64,000 nt of DNA from Raphanus sativus. Taxonomy: Eukaryota; Streptophyta; Magnoliopsida; Brassicales; Brassicaceae. The stretch is from contig NC_079514.1 in NCBI RefSeq assembly GCF_000801105.2, positions 3,906,001-3,970,000 of the forward strand, read 5' to 3'. Below the pieces are notes generated by a model, which was not told where the DNA came from, searched no databases, and worked only from the letters and a program-made list of their open reading frames with translations. The position numbers were made by a program, and so were the translations under genes. Position 1 is the first letter of the stretch. Each line of letters opens with the position of its first letter. Positions 37,981 through 49,520 of this stretch are shown here, in pieces.

Positions 37981-38624
37981 GTAGATAGAATAACGGAGTA
38001 TGGTTTCCCTAATCAACTCCTAAATTCTCTTTCATGTTATGGGTGGCTGCTAGAAATAGATTGCAAACTTGTAATAAAATCCAGAAGTGGAATAATTTAG
38101 TGAATACATTATGTGTATTATGCCAAGAAGAACAGGAAACTTGTCAGCATTTATTCTTCAAGTGTCGATATTCTGGTACGATATGGAAGGAGCTGGTTGG
38201 AGGGATTATGAAGAATAGATTCACTTTTGAACGGAATGAGCTTCTAGATGTTGTATCACAGTCAAGTTCTAGATTTACATCCACTGAGTTATTCATCACC
38301 AGATACACTTTCCAGGCTTGGGTGCATAGTGTATGGAGGGAGCGAAATGCTCGTAGGCATGGTGAGCAGCCAAGAGAAGAACGCGTGTTGATCAAATGTA
38401 TAGACAAACTGATCAGATTGAAGCTGCTGGTAGTCAAAGGGAAAGGTCATAGTTATCTTGAGGAAGGATTGTGTGTGTGGGTTGGCTCTAGAATACAAGG
38501 TTGAAGAGTTTTAGGAGATTTTGAATTTTTTTTTTTTAAATGTAATTTGCAATTCAAAACAGATGCATTTGATGTAACAGAAGTTTTGATTGAATAGTTT
38601 TTACATTCATTCAAAAGAAAATAT
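37981..38624 (+). mobile_element. LINE 3' fragment with zf-RVT domain
   Basis: The open frame at 38034-38504 reads WVAARNRLQTCNKIQKW, then CVLCQEEQETCQHLFFKC, matching the zinc-binding zf-RVT region (C-x2-C-x4-ET-x2-H-x2-FF-x-C) at the C-terminus of plant non-LTR reverse transcriptases. A basic HSVWRERNARRHG segment typical of the end of LINE ORF2 follows. After the stop comes the tail TTGATTGAATAGTTTTTACA and an A-rich end near 38620. The reverse transcriptase itself is missing (5' truncation, usual for LINE insertion). Not a host gene. Confidence 0.88.
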
Positions 38625-39183
38625 CCCATTTACTCCTCAAGAGTTATAGTAATGCATTATCATACCGTTTTTTTTTCTTTTTTTTTTTGAACTAATATAG
38701 TTATAGTTACAATGATAGTTTATTTACAATTAGCAAAACTTTTTGAACAAAGTAGATATGGATAATTTTCTATTTTTTTTAAATATAGGATTTGGGTTTA
38801 AACTATTCATTGGTTTTTTTTCTTGTTCGAATTATTTTCCAAAATTATATATGTTTTTGGCATGAAGTGCTGTGAAGTCAATCAATTACTAATTGTTCAC
38901 AGTGGCATGTCACTGTACGGCTATCTCGTTCCTATACTAAGACTGCACAGTAGTTTATTCCAAATCTTACAAAATAAACCAGTCCGTCTTGACTATTGAT
39001 AACGCCAAATGATAGTTAAACATAGGCCTAGTTAAACATCACTCGACGACATCTCGGTTTTGTGGGAATATACTGGAATGTGCCTAGTTTCCATCTTTCT
39101 AGTACTCTGATCTAACAGTTTTATTTGTTCATGGCTTCGTTTGATATGTTCATAACAATACTACAAATGTTTCAGTGATGTAA
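38625..39183. other. Intergenic, no gene seen
   Basis: AT-rich sequence up to the next MITE. Nothing recognised. Confidence 0.5.
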
Positions 39184-39185
39184 TA

Positions 39186-39437
39186 CTCTTTCCGTTTCCG
39201 AAATAAGATTTTTTAGATTTTATTCTTGTTCCACAAAATTAAATTTTCTATATTTTTAAAGTACATTTGTATATTTTTAAAAAATATTAATTATGATATT
39301 CAAATTGATTAAATTTTATTGGTAGATATTTATTGGAAAATGTATAAAAAAGTAAATAGTAAATTAAGTTGTAAACATTTATTATATTCTTAATCAACGT
39401 TAAAACTCTTGAAACTTTTTTTATGGAACTGAGGTAG
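39186..39437. mobile_element. Stowaway-like MITE, diverged
   Basis: The left end CTCTTTCCGTTTCCGAAATA and right end TATGGAACTGAGGTAG are imperfect inverted repeats of the Stowaway type, flanked by TA at 39184-39185 and 39438-39439. 252 bp, AT-rich, more decayed than the copy at 31761. Confidence 0.75.
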
Positions 39438-39439
39438 TA

Positions 39440-39983
39440 TATGTTTATTTGTTCATGGCTTCATTTAGTAAGATAAGAGACCCAAAAACTTGAGAACTTC
39501 TTTCTATAGACTATAGAGTAAGAGGTTTATTAAGATAACTAAAATTAATACCATATGATTTATGTAAGAATACTTTTAAGAGAACACACAACACAACCAA
39601 CAGAATGGATGGGCATAAATATAAACCACATGCTACTAACCTACTAACCTAGAAAATGAGTGTGTCGGTTTCACCTTTTGCAATATTTCACTACAGTTAA
39701 ATATTTGATATTTTCTATCAGCCATGATTAGTTATCTTTATCTCCCACTAAGTACTTATAAACTTGGGAAAAAGTAGCCATAAACTTGATTGCCTTAGGC
39801 TAGGATAAAATTCATGTGTAAAATAAAGTTGACAAGATGGGTCAAAAAGAGGTTAACACAATTAGACTCTTAAAAGATAATCCATGATTATAACATCTAA
39901 AGCCTTCTGTATAATAGCTGACATCTAATTTTATTTATATTAGCAGCTTATTTCACATCAATGCGTACTTAGAAATGCTTTAG
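39440..39983. other. Intergenic, no gene seen
   Basis: AT-rich spacer with no coding or RNA signal. Confidence 0.5.
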
Positions 39984-39991
39984 AAAATTAG

Positions 39992-40701
39992 TTTTAGGTT
40001 TGGGCACATATACTCGATTCTCCGCTCGTACCTGCTACTCGCTCCGTATTTATTCTATAAAATCGAATATTTGAAGTGATCAAACCAAATAATAAGTATT
40101 TTAAATCAAAATTTACAGGCGCAAGCTAAAATATCAAAACTTACAAGCGAAAGCTAAATACCAAATCTGTAAAAACTTATCTATTTAACTCGTTTGTATT
40201 TGTTTTTCGTTCTTAAATATTTTTTTTGTTTAAAAAAATTAGCTAGTTTGATAGTTTCAAAACTTTAATCCATTTAAATTTTAAAATTAGATGAACCATA
40301 ATTTTTTTATTTGGTTTATTTTTTTGCTTCGTCTTAAAAAATCAAGTTGTCGACATTTTTAAATCAGATAATAAACCAATGTATCTTATTATTTGCAATG
40401 TAAGTCAAGTGTCAAATATCTTTATATCTTTCATTATTTATCTCATTACTTGTTTTTGCTTATTATTCGCTATTTGTTTCTAAAATATTATTATATATTT
40501 AACATATTTTATCTTTTATGTATACTGTAACTAAAATCAGATAAAAATATTAGATTCAAATAAAAAGAATTTAATAAAAAGAAAAGATAACAAATTGTTT
40601 TCACTTAAATACTTGATATAGCAAATATTTGTTTTAAACAAGTTAAGTTCAAGTCCTAATTACAATTACTTGAACAAGCCAAACCAAGTACCATGCCTTA
40701 A
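39992..40701. mobile_element. Probable hAT-like non-autonomous element
   Basis: The left part TAGGTTTGGGCACATATACT with GCTCGTACCTGCTACTCG-type words, and the right part CCAAACCAAGTACCATGCC, resemble hAT termini. The 8-mer AAAATTAG flanks at 39984-39991 and 40702-40709. It is AT-rich, so chance cannot be excluded. 710 bp, interior non-coding. Confidence 0.5.
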
Positions 40702-40709
40702 AAAATTAG

Positions 40710-41290
40710 CAAGTCGTACTTCATTTAGTAGATGATTTTACAGAAATATAAGCAAAGTCATAGCAATGCAATGATGCCAAGTGAGAAATTCATTTTCTAG
40801 GTTATTAAATCAAGTTAATATACAACTCTGAATAACCAAGTAATACAATAACAATAAAATTACACAGGATATATTCATTCATTAGTTACCAACCATTTTT
40901 AATGAAATTTCATAAAAGGTTGACAATAGTAAAGAATCAATGAGTTTTTCGCAATATATTCTCCGAAAAAAGGAAATGGAATACAACAAAAATATAAGAA
41001 GAAGAAAATAAGTAAATGACTTTTGGTTGGAAACCAAAGAAGGTGGGGAACAAGATTAACACCACAAGTGGAAAATATAGAGTCTCTATATGTATAGATG
41101 AACACTTTAATCGCTTTAGGCACATAAGGTAAAATAATATATGGTATCCACATTGTAATCGCTTAAGGCACATTGAATCATGTAACGTGGACTTTTGTAA
41201 ACAGGAGGAAATATTAAAAAGAAAAAGAGTTTTGAGTTATATAGAAGTCAAAAGGGAAAATTGGGAAGATACTGGTACATCCATACTTAT
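40710..41290. other. Intergenic, no gene seen
   Basis: AT-rich. The repeated word ATCGCTTWAGGCACAT occurs at about 41110 and 41158, 48 bp apart. No gene seen. Confidence 0.45.
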
Positions 41291-41710
41291 ACTCTCTGGC
41301 TACAGGTACTGGATTCCCTAATGCGGCAAGCACCTTCCCAGGATTGGGAAGATAACGTCCAGGCTATGCTAGCTGGTATTCATGGGCTATTAGTTACTAT
41401 ACTCTTGAGACTATTTTTTTAAGTTACGATATATTATATATGGAGTGAAAGAAATGAAAGGAAACACTCTCAGCGTTTCAAGACAGTGGATCAGTTGGCA
41501 AAGATTATTGACAAAACTGTAAGGCAGCATATCCTATCAACTAGATATTTTGCGAAGCCGAAAATCCAAGGTTTAATGCAGTATTGGTTTGGAGCTCATA
41601 TGCGGCATAGTTAGTTTGCAGGCTAATTATTTTTCTTTACACAGTTTTAATCAGATGTACATAATTATTCTTTTTCTAGTCGATGATCAATAAATTTAAA
41701 ATTTCATCAA
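41291..41710 (+). mobile_element. LINE 3' end, decayed
   Basis: The plus strand encodes WSERNERKHSQRF, then VRQHILSTRYF and a final QYWFGAH before a stop near 41610, the pattern seen at the C-terminus of plant LINE ORF2 after the zf-RVT domain. Upstream the frame is interrupted. The tail GATCAATAAATTTAAAATTT and a short A-run end near 41710. Confidence 0.7.
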
Positions 41711-43224
41711 AAAGGAGAAAATTGGGCAAACATATATATCGGATCAAGTAGCAATAGTGATCATCATTAGACGGATCATCTACAATAACAAGTGAAAGGA
41801 CAAAATTTCATCAGTTCACTAAAAGTCTCGACCACAGGTCCACAAACTACGTACTGACAAAGTAAATATTGCTAAATAACGACCACAAGCTAGAAGACGA
41901 TATTGAAGACCTACAGTTCCTCATCAGTTATTCACAGTCTACAAAGTGATCTTAACTATTCGCTTAAACTAATATAACAACAAAATATAGTCTACAATGT
42001 TTGTCATAGAAGATGGAAGATGATATTAGCAATAAAAAGAATATTTAAAAAATGGATTTTGAAAACTGGGTTTGAAGAGAAGATTCCCTTTATTGTTGTT
42101 TGGTGGTATAGATTGAAGTCATAGATTCTTTAGTAATAATGAATATACTATAGGTTCGGTGGTTATTGTGGATTTGTGTGTTCGTATCAGTAGGTATGAA
42201 AGATAAGGCTCTCTTCTTTTCGTATCCAATGTGAAGCGGTTTATGTGTAGCTATATTGTTATCCCAGCAGTACCTATATTGTATAGCTTAAATAGATTTA
42301 TGTGTACACAATGTATTGCAATTTGCAATCCAATATAGCTTAAATAGATTTTATCTTTAATAACAATATTTGCAGTAATGCAATTTGTAATCCAATATAG
42401 GTATATGTGTACATTGTGCAAATATTGTTATTAAAGATTTTTTTTTTCAAACTACAAATTGCATTACTGCTAATGATGTTTGAGATATGAATTGTTTCAT
42501 TGCTGGGTAAAGTGTGGATCTATGGTCCAGCCCATGCCAGTATCTTAATGTCTTGGAAGCCTTCTCATGTGATGTGGAAGAAGTACTTCCAAGGCACTAA
42601 GAAACGCACAAGAGTTAGATGGAAATGAGGGTCATCGACTGGTGTTATTGAGTTATGTGTACACAATCTACGGCATCGAGAAATATGGAAGCGACAAATT
42701 CATGAAGGCCAAAAATTTAGAAACCGCACAAGTCGCTGTTTTCTACAGCTAGCTGTGTCTTAACTGTTCTTAATATCAGTTTCAGAAAAAAAAAGTTGTT
42801 CTTAATATTTCTTTCTCTCTTTCTTCTGTCTTATCCAGTGATGTGTCTTTTATCTTTTTTACCTTTTTTTTACCTTCTCTTCTTTATATATATCAAAATG
42901 CACCATGATAACAACACCAATGTTGCAATAATCTTCTTTTTTGACTAAATGTTGCAATAATCTCATCTATCAAATGTCACAAAATGCCAAAACTAAATTA
43001 AAAAATGTGGTTGTCTACTAGTTTTCCAAATGTCAGGTTTTGGAAAGCACAATTTTGTTATAAAATACAAAAAAAGTTAACACCAAACCAGAAAGAAACA
43101 AACATGCAATATTAAAATAGCACAGACAAAAGACGGTGGTGGTATCGTTACAAGCCAAGAATTAATAATTAACACTGTAAACCCATTTTGGCATTTGAAG
43201 AAGAACAAGAGAGACAGAGAGACG
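41711..43224. other. Intergenic upstream of the DFR-like gene
   Basis: Contains complex inverted and direct repeats at 42270-42475 (separate entry). A patch at 42480-42760 with fewer A/T bases has no confident product; a LINE tail is possible. The last 200 bp presumably hold the promoter of the gene at 43225. Confidence 0.45.
42270..42475. repeat. Shuffled inverted and direct repeats
   Basis: ATCTTTAATAACAATATTTGC (42351-42372) has its complement at about 42418-42439, and GCAGTAATGCAATTTGT (about 42371-42388) has its complement at about 42454-42471. The two arms recur in the same order rather than mirrored. The direct repeat TATAGCTTAAATAGATTT occurs at about 42284 and 42335. Confidence 0.65.
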
Positions 43225-45170
43225 ATGGAGCTGAACGGAGAGGGAGGAAAAGCGACGACGTATTGCGTGACGGGTGCAAGTGGATACATCGGTTCTTGGT
43301 TGGTTAACTCTCTTCTAGAAAGAGGCTACACTGTTCATGCCACTCTCAGAGATCTTGGTACTCTCTTGTTTGAGAAAAAAAAACTGATTTCAATTTCTTG
43401 AAACTATTCGGTTAGTATTTTATATAAGTTCTTGCAAAATGTGAAAGAAAAAATTACATAAGTTCTTGCAAAATGTGAAAAAAAATTACATAAGTTCTTG
43501 CATGGATTTGAAACTATTTGTTTTTTTAAGTGTTGATTTGTAACTTGAAAGTGTTAGTATTATATTTTTTTGTTTTTTTTTTTTTAAAAGTGTTAATATG
43601 TTAATTTGAATTATATCAAATCTTAGATACTTTGCATAGAGTTTCAGAATAGTTATGAATTAATTGGTTAATTTGAATCAAAGTTGGACTGATTTGTAAA
43701 ATAGCTTCGAAGCCATCAGAGTTAACCTAATAGCTTCTTCCTCTGACAGCAAAATCTCAATATTTTCAATTCAAGTGGAAACGAAACGAACGGCTTAGAT
43801 TATTCCAAGCTGATCTTCAAGATGAAGGCAGCTTCGATGAAGCCGTTAAGGGCTGTCATGGGGTGTTCCATGTCGCGGCTTCCATGGAGTTTGATATCTC
43901 ACCGGATCATGTTAATCTAGGTACAACCTTCTCCTTGCACGTACCGTTTTAATTTATCTTCTTTTTCACATTGTCTTAACCGCTATCAACCAGAATCTTC
44001 GGTTTAGTACTAATACTAGAATGTTATATATGACTTAATCCCCTCAAGCCTTGACCATGATCTGGTGAAACCTATGTCAATGTAAATATGATGTAAATGA
44101 TGCATAAAGTCTCGTGTCAAGATCAAAGAACACGTAGGCTAACCGGGTTTTGAATCTCAGAGAGTTATGTCCAGAGCAAAGTCATTGACCCGGCGATGAA
44201 AGGCGTACGGAACGTACTTGGTTCTTGTCTAAAGTCAAACTCAGTCAAGAGAGCTGTCTTCACGTCATCCATCAGTACCCTCACAGCCAAAGATGAGAAT
44301 GAACGGTGGAGATCAGTCGTAGACGAGACTTGCAAGACTCCCATTGATCATGTACTTAAAACAAAAGCAAGTGGATGGGTAAATACTACTATTACAATAG
44401 TACAGTTCACTACATGACTTAGGCACGTTGTAAACAACTTTAGAGTTTGTGCGGACGACAGGTTTATGTACTATCGAAACTAGTATCAGAGGAAGAAGCA
44501 TTTAGATATGCAAAAGAGAAAGGAATGGATCTTGTTTCAGTTATTACAACTACTGTCTCGGGTCCATTTCTTACTCCTTCTCTCCCATCAAGCCTTCAAG
44601 TTCTCTTGTCTCCAATAACAGGTGTTTGTGTGTGTGTGTGTACGTATTTATTCTTGTTATCAAATATAAATTAAAATGTAACCAGTTTTGGTTTTAGGTG
44701 ACTCCAAGTTGTTTGCGATACTATCAGCAGTGAACAAAAGAATGGGTTCGATTGGTTTGGTGCACATTGAAGATATTTGCATGGCGCATTTGTTTCTTAT
44801 GGAAGAACCAAAAGCTGAAGGTCAATACATATGTTGTGTTGATAATATTGATATGCATGAGTTGATACTTAAGCACTTTTCTAAGGAGCATCTTTGTAAA
44901 GTTCATAAGTAAGTTCTTGAAATTTTACAATCTTCAGTTGCGACTCTTTTCTTTTGTTTTAGACAAAAAAAGTTCACAAATTAGTTATTATTCTTGGTTT
45001 ATAGGGTGGATCTGGAAGAGAGTCAAAGTTTGATGAAGCCTATGATTTCTTCAAAGAAGTTGAGAGACTTGGGGTTTGAGTACGAATATAGTATTGATGA
45101 AATTATTCGTCAAACCATTGATGCGTCCATCGATTTTAGGTTTCCTACCTTGGACCACAAGCTCAAGTAG
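43225..45170 (+). CDS. DFR/cinnamoyl-CoA reductase-like NAD(P)-dependent reductase (At4g27250-like)
   Basis: Extended short-chain dehydrogenase of the dihydroflavonol 4-reductase/BAN/CCR group, probably cytosolic; the substrate of this clade is not established to my knowledge. Six exons: 43225-43357, 43750-43920, 44161-44378, 44462-44621, 44698-44908, 45005-45170, with GT-AG borders and phases that join without breaks, for 352 residues. Seen: Rossmann motif [12 protein letters not shown] at about residues 14-25, [10 protein letters not shown] in the middle, the catalytic Y-x3-K as YVLSK at the exon 4 start, and [13 protein letters not shown] in exon 5. An in-frame ATG 30 bases earlier (43195) would add a Lys/Arg-rich leader absent from the relatives I recall, so 43225 is preferred. 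Intron 1 contains a tandem 38-bp repeat (about 43425-43503). Looks intact. Confidence 0.9.
43425..43503 (+). repeat. Tandem repeat in intron 1
   Basis: ATAAGTTCTTGCAAAATGTG plus an A-rich stretch and TTACAT is repeated about 2.3 times with a unit near 38 bp, within intron 1 of the reductase gene. Confidence 0.8.
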
Positions 45171-46425
45171 TAAGAGGCTTGTAGTTTTGATCAGGCCATA
45201 GTGATAATCAAGAATCTATTGATCATAAAGCTTCTTTTTTTTTGTAATTCCTACAAGTTGTTTATTTAGAAGGTTGTACTGTGTACTGCCAGTGCGAAAC
45301 CGTTAGCCTATTTGGCTACAATACAAATCTCCCTGATTCGTTTCTCCTACCTTAATGTTCCTTCCACACTTGAGATACCGTCAAACCATGGGCCAAACAT
45401 GTATATCACAGCACAGGACGGTACACCAAAGCATGATTCTAACTTATGAGTGGTAAGTAGGTTAAACAATCTTTTGCTGTCTACAACTCACACATGTACA
45501 TTACCGGATTTAACTGATGTTATGACATGTTTAGAGGGTTACATGATATGTATTTGGCTGGATATTACCGGATTTAACTAACCTATCATTATATGACTTC
45601 TCTCAAAACCGTTTGAACATTTAAAAGTCTTTCTCTCAGACCTACTGATTGAGTATTAGTCACGTGTGTAAATAGAGATGAAGTAGCGCATGTTGGGCGT
45701 CACTTCGAGCTAGGAGGGAGAGAAGCGTGTCGCCCATCAGACGGTCCACGGATGAACGAACTACTTGGACTGGAGTGGAGGTTGTTGTAAAAATCTCTGT
45801 GTTTCTTTCTTTCCAAACCAAGTAGATTACAGCTTGGTGGAAAGTAGCTTCAACAGCTTTTTTTTTTCATTCTTTACCTCTTTGTGGCATAGTTCTTGAA
45901 TATCTGTTGAACTCGTGATGTATAAACATACTTTCATAGAATTTGAATAGAAAAACAAATTTCATGTTTACTTTCATTGCACGGAGTCGAGTAATAAAAC
46001 AATCAGATATACACAAGAAAGGAGAAACAATCATCCGAGAATTCCTGAGGTGGGAACACCTTCAAACCTGTTACTATTTAGCGCCAACAACAATCACAGA
46101 TTATGAAAACCATCAACACATATTTGTTAGTTGCCACCAAGATATGTCCTGCATAGACGATGGTGAAGTCCACCAACTGGACCGTAATGTTTGGTCTGCA
46201 CGTTGCTTGATACTGACCTATCCCTGGCACAAAGAAAGCTCTTGACTCAAGCCTTTGAGGACATCTCGTGGCTCTTGTTTTTCTGCAAAGTATGTCAATC
46301 AAAGCAGCAAACCCAAGTTTACCACAATCTCTTACATTTTCTTGATAAAGAAATTAATAAAGTGTGAGAAAACGGACTACTACGTCTTGAATGTTCTCTG
46401 ATAACAAGTAATTCCAACAGAGTCA
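45171..46425. other. Intergenic between reductase and NBS-LRR remnant
   Basis: The first part is presumably 3' UTR. At 45655-45790 a GC-richer patch with CACGTG has no product. The rest has only chance-length open frames. Confidence 0.45.
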
Positions 46426-46426
46426 G

Positions 46427-49400
46427 TTAGCTTGATTCCGTCAGCTGGGTATGAAACGAGTCTGAAGGGTTTTCTCTCGTGTTGTTAACATCCCAAGTTA
46501 AGTTGTTCCACCAGTGTGTTTCTCCTCTTACTTCTCTGACCCTGTGAGCGTTATTTGAGCTAATGGGTAGATTCTGAGAAGGTTGCATCGTATCACTTCC
46601 ACATGTTCCAGACATCCCATGACACTTTTTGGCTACATAAACTCTTCAACTGCGGAAGATTCCTTAGCTTTATGACACGCAGAGCAGGTACCACAGAAGC
46701 AGAGGTTGGAACTTCCCCTGGAGAATAGTCGAACAGCTCCTGAAGCCTTTCACAAAAGCTAACATGTATCTCTTGTAGGTTCGGCAGGAAACAGATGAAG
46801 TTCCCTAATGAGAGAAGGCATTTGAGCCGGCTACATCTGCTGACTTCTAGATGTTTTCAGTGTCTCAAATCTCAACCCCAGGTGACCAACGAGCTCTCTA
46901 ATGGTTCCCAGGTTTACACGACGCAGATGAAGTTCTTCAAGGTTAGGTATAAGATCCAGCTGTGCAACACATCCACCAGCGGGTCTTATACTTCCACCAA
47001 AACCCTCTACCGTTAGAGATCTCAACATGTTGAAGCTACTCGTGCTATCGATCACCAAGTTCTCCAGCATCTCATTGAGACCCCAACAATGGTTCATCAC
47101 TAGAGAAGTTGTCTTCGTTAGCAACCATCCAATGAATGCTTCTGAAACATTGAGACTACTAATTGTCACTCTCCGCTTGTCATGTCTAGAAGGTAAAGAG
47201 TTTGCTGTTGGACCGATAAACAACTGAAACTTCTTTAACCTTTCTATCCAAGGAATTGTACTCAGGGGAGAGAGTGGGACACATACAACTCTGATTGAGA
47301 GGATTGATAAACGTTGGAGGCAAGCAATCTCTTCAAGTGTTGCTTGCCCTTCTTGAGTTTGTCCTTGGACGCCCCAGTGGAAATGACTAAGGTCATGTCT
47401 AGAACCTCTAAACTTGACAACTGTGGGATGGTTCCTGCTGGAATGCTTTCGAGGTGATGTGTACGGGAAAGGTCAAGTAGTCTCAAGCCTCTCAATGTTT
47501 CCAACCCTTTTGGTGTTTCCTTTATTGGAGTGGCACAAAGATCCAGAACTTGAATTTTGCCAAGCTTTCAAGAGAAGGAACTTCTTCAAGGTAGTAGCAG
47601 TCTTTCAAGATGAGAGATCTGAGTTCATGAAGCTCGCTGAGGGAATGGGGTAATGACTTTATGCGTGTCCCACTTAGATTCAGAATCCGAAGTGCTGGGA
47701 AAGATATCAAGAACCCCACAGGCAACTCTTCCAGGTGAAAGTTTCCATGTAGCAGCAAAGCTGAGAGTTCAACACACTCTACCACTTGATTTGGAAGCCT
47801 AGTAAGCTTATTATTCATCAAAGAACTCTTCGGATAGAAGGAACAAACTTCTCATGTGGAAACTCGCACAAGCCTATACCAGACATGACAAGAGAGTGAC
47901 TACCATCTCGTGAGGAAGACATGACCCAAATGGCAAAATCCGAACCACATCATGCATCTTAACCGTGTCACCATGAGCACCCTCTTCAAGTAAGCAAGAG
48001 TCTTTCAGATTCTCTGCCAGAGTGATCCCTTGGTTCATTAAGTAGCCATGGTTTTGTGTTTCATCAATGAATCCTTCGGCAATCCAGTACCTCACGAGCT
48101 CAGCTACTTCTATGGAGTAATCCTCTGGAATAAGGCACAGAAGAGGAAGCAAGATTTCATATTTGGCTCGAGCAAGTCGTAGCTCAATTTCAAAGGCTGG
48201 TAGATCTTTTCTTCAATACTCTTGACATAAGGCACCGAACTCTTGAGTTCTTCAAAGGCATGTTCCCACAGCTCGACCATCTTCTTCCCTCGCATAGCCA
48301 TTCCAACCGTGATGATAGCCAAAGGCAATCCACCACATTCCCGAGAAACCTCTTTTGCTATAGGTTCAACACAATCTAATCTAGTTACTTCTCCAGCGTT
48401 TTTACAAAACAATTGCCAAGCTTCTTCTTCACATAAGCAATCCACTCTGAAGTCAATATCCGTTTTGATGCTCTGGCAAACCTCTAAAAATCTAGAAGTC
48501 AAGACAATCTTTGAAGCCTTGTGTATATTTGTGTCTGGAATCCCCAACTGGTCTAGATCAATGGGTTTCCAGACATCATCAAGAATGAGAAGAAATCTAC
48601 TCACTTTCTCAAGCCTTCCATATATCCGTTTCGCCAGCGTTTCCTCGCTTTCGCCTAGTTTCACTTCCATATCCAATCTTTTCAGCGATTTGCTCAGGAC
48701 CCTTCCAATTCAAACTTTTTGAGACTGTAGCCCATATCACCATACCCAAAGGCTGCGTATCAGCTTCTTTCCATAGCTTATTGTTCAGTTCCCTGACTAG
48801 TGTTGTTTTCCCAACTCCACCCATGCCCCAAATACCCATCTTTTGAACATCATCTCTCATCAAACAGTTTAGAACTTTGACTAACATCTCTGATGCTCTT
48901 GTTTGATCAGCGATGGAGGGTCCAAGGATTTTTTCAACTAGAGATCTGCCTTCAAAAGAGAATATGTCGAGAAGTTCTACGCCTTGCTTCTGAAGCTTCT
49001 TGACTTTCTCAAGAACTACCCGCGAGTTTTTTACTCCGCTTACATCTCAAGGACAGAGCACATGAAACACGCCCTTCCTGAATGAATTTGCTTCAGAGAC
49101 AATCTCTTCCACATCTCTTAGCCATCTCCTCAGTTGCACATGCAAGGACTTCCCTTTGATCTCCAAGGTTTTGAGGTCTTGTTCCACTTTGTCCTGAACA
49201 TCAACAAGGCCATTGAGCGCATTCTCTAAAGCTTTGATGTTTGACTTGAACCGGATGGTATTAATGGGCTCGAGTATAGGTTGATCTGGATATACCACGC
49301 CCTGCCTCTGCCAAGAAAGAACCCAAAGCTGAGCCCAGACAATCCATGACAAAGAGTTTCACAGAGAGATTTATAAAAAAAAGAAAAGAAGAAGGAATGA

Positions 49401-49520
49401 CAATAAGAAATGTGAGGAACCACTGATCAAATATCAACCAGATAAAACCACTACGAGGCACCATTGACTTCTTAATGGGTCTCCTTAGTATAGAAAGGAT
49501 CAAATAAAATTATGTTGACA
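46427..49520 (-). pseudogene. CC-NBS-LRR disease resistance gene, frameshifted (At4g27190-like)
   Basis: An intracellular immune receptor in origin. The closest Arabidopsis relative I recall, At4g27190, is encoded without introns. Minus strand, in order: coiled-coil part near 49060-49350 (KALENALNGLVDVQDKVEQD); P-loop GMGGVGKTT near 48810; kinase-2 FLLILDDVW near 48570; TSRFLEVC near 48490; GGLPLAII near 48330; MHD motif VKMHDVV near 47960; LRRs from NNKLTRLPNQVVE (47810) through LNLSGTRIKSLP and LDLSRTHHLESIPAG to LPNLEELHLRRVNL (46920); and a C-terminal piece ending near 46430. These blocks sit in at least six different reading segments broken by frameshifts and stops (for instance near 48640, 48130, 47880, 47530 and 47260), with parts missing. 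So all landmark motifs survive but no full product is possible unless the assembly is faulty. Confidence 0.88.

Noticed and set aside
38034..38504. 156-codon frame as a host protein
   Set aside because: zf-RVT cysteines, the RERNARRHG segment and the LINE tail downstream show it is a retrotransposon remnant.
43195..43224. Earlier in-frame ATG for the DFR-like reductase
   Set aside because: It adds a Lys/Arg/Glu leader not present in the relatives I recall; the ATG at 43225 gives the usual start just before the Rossmann fold.
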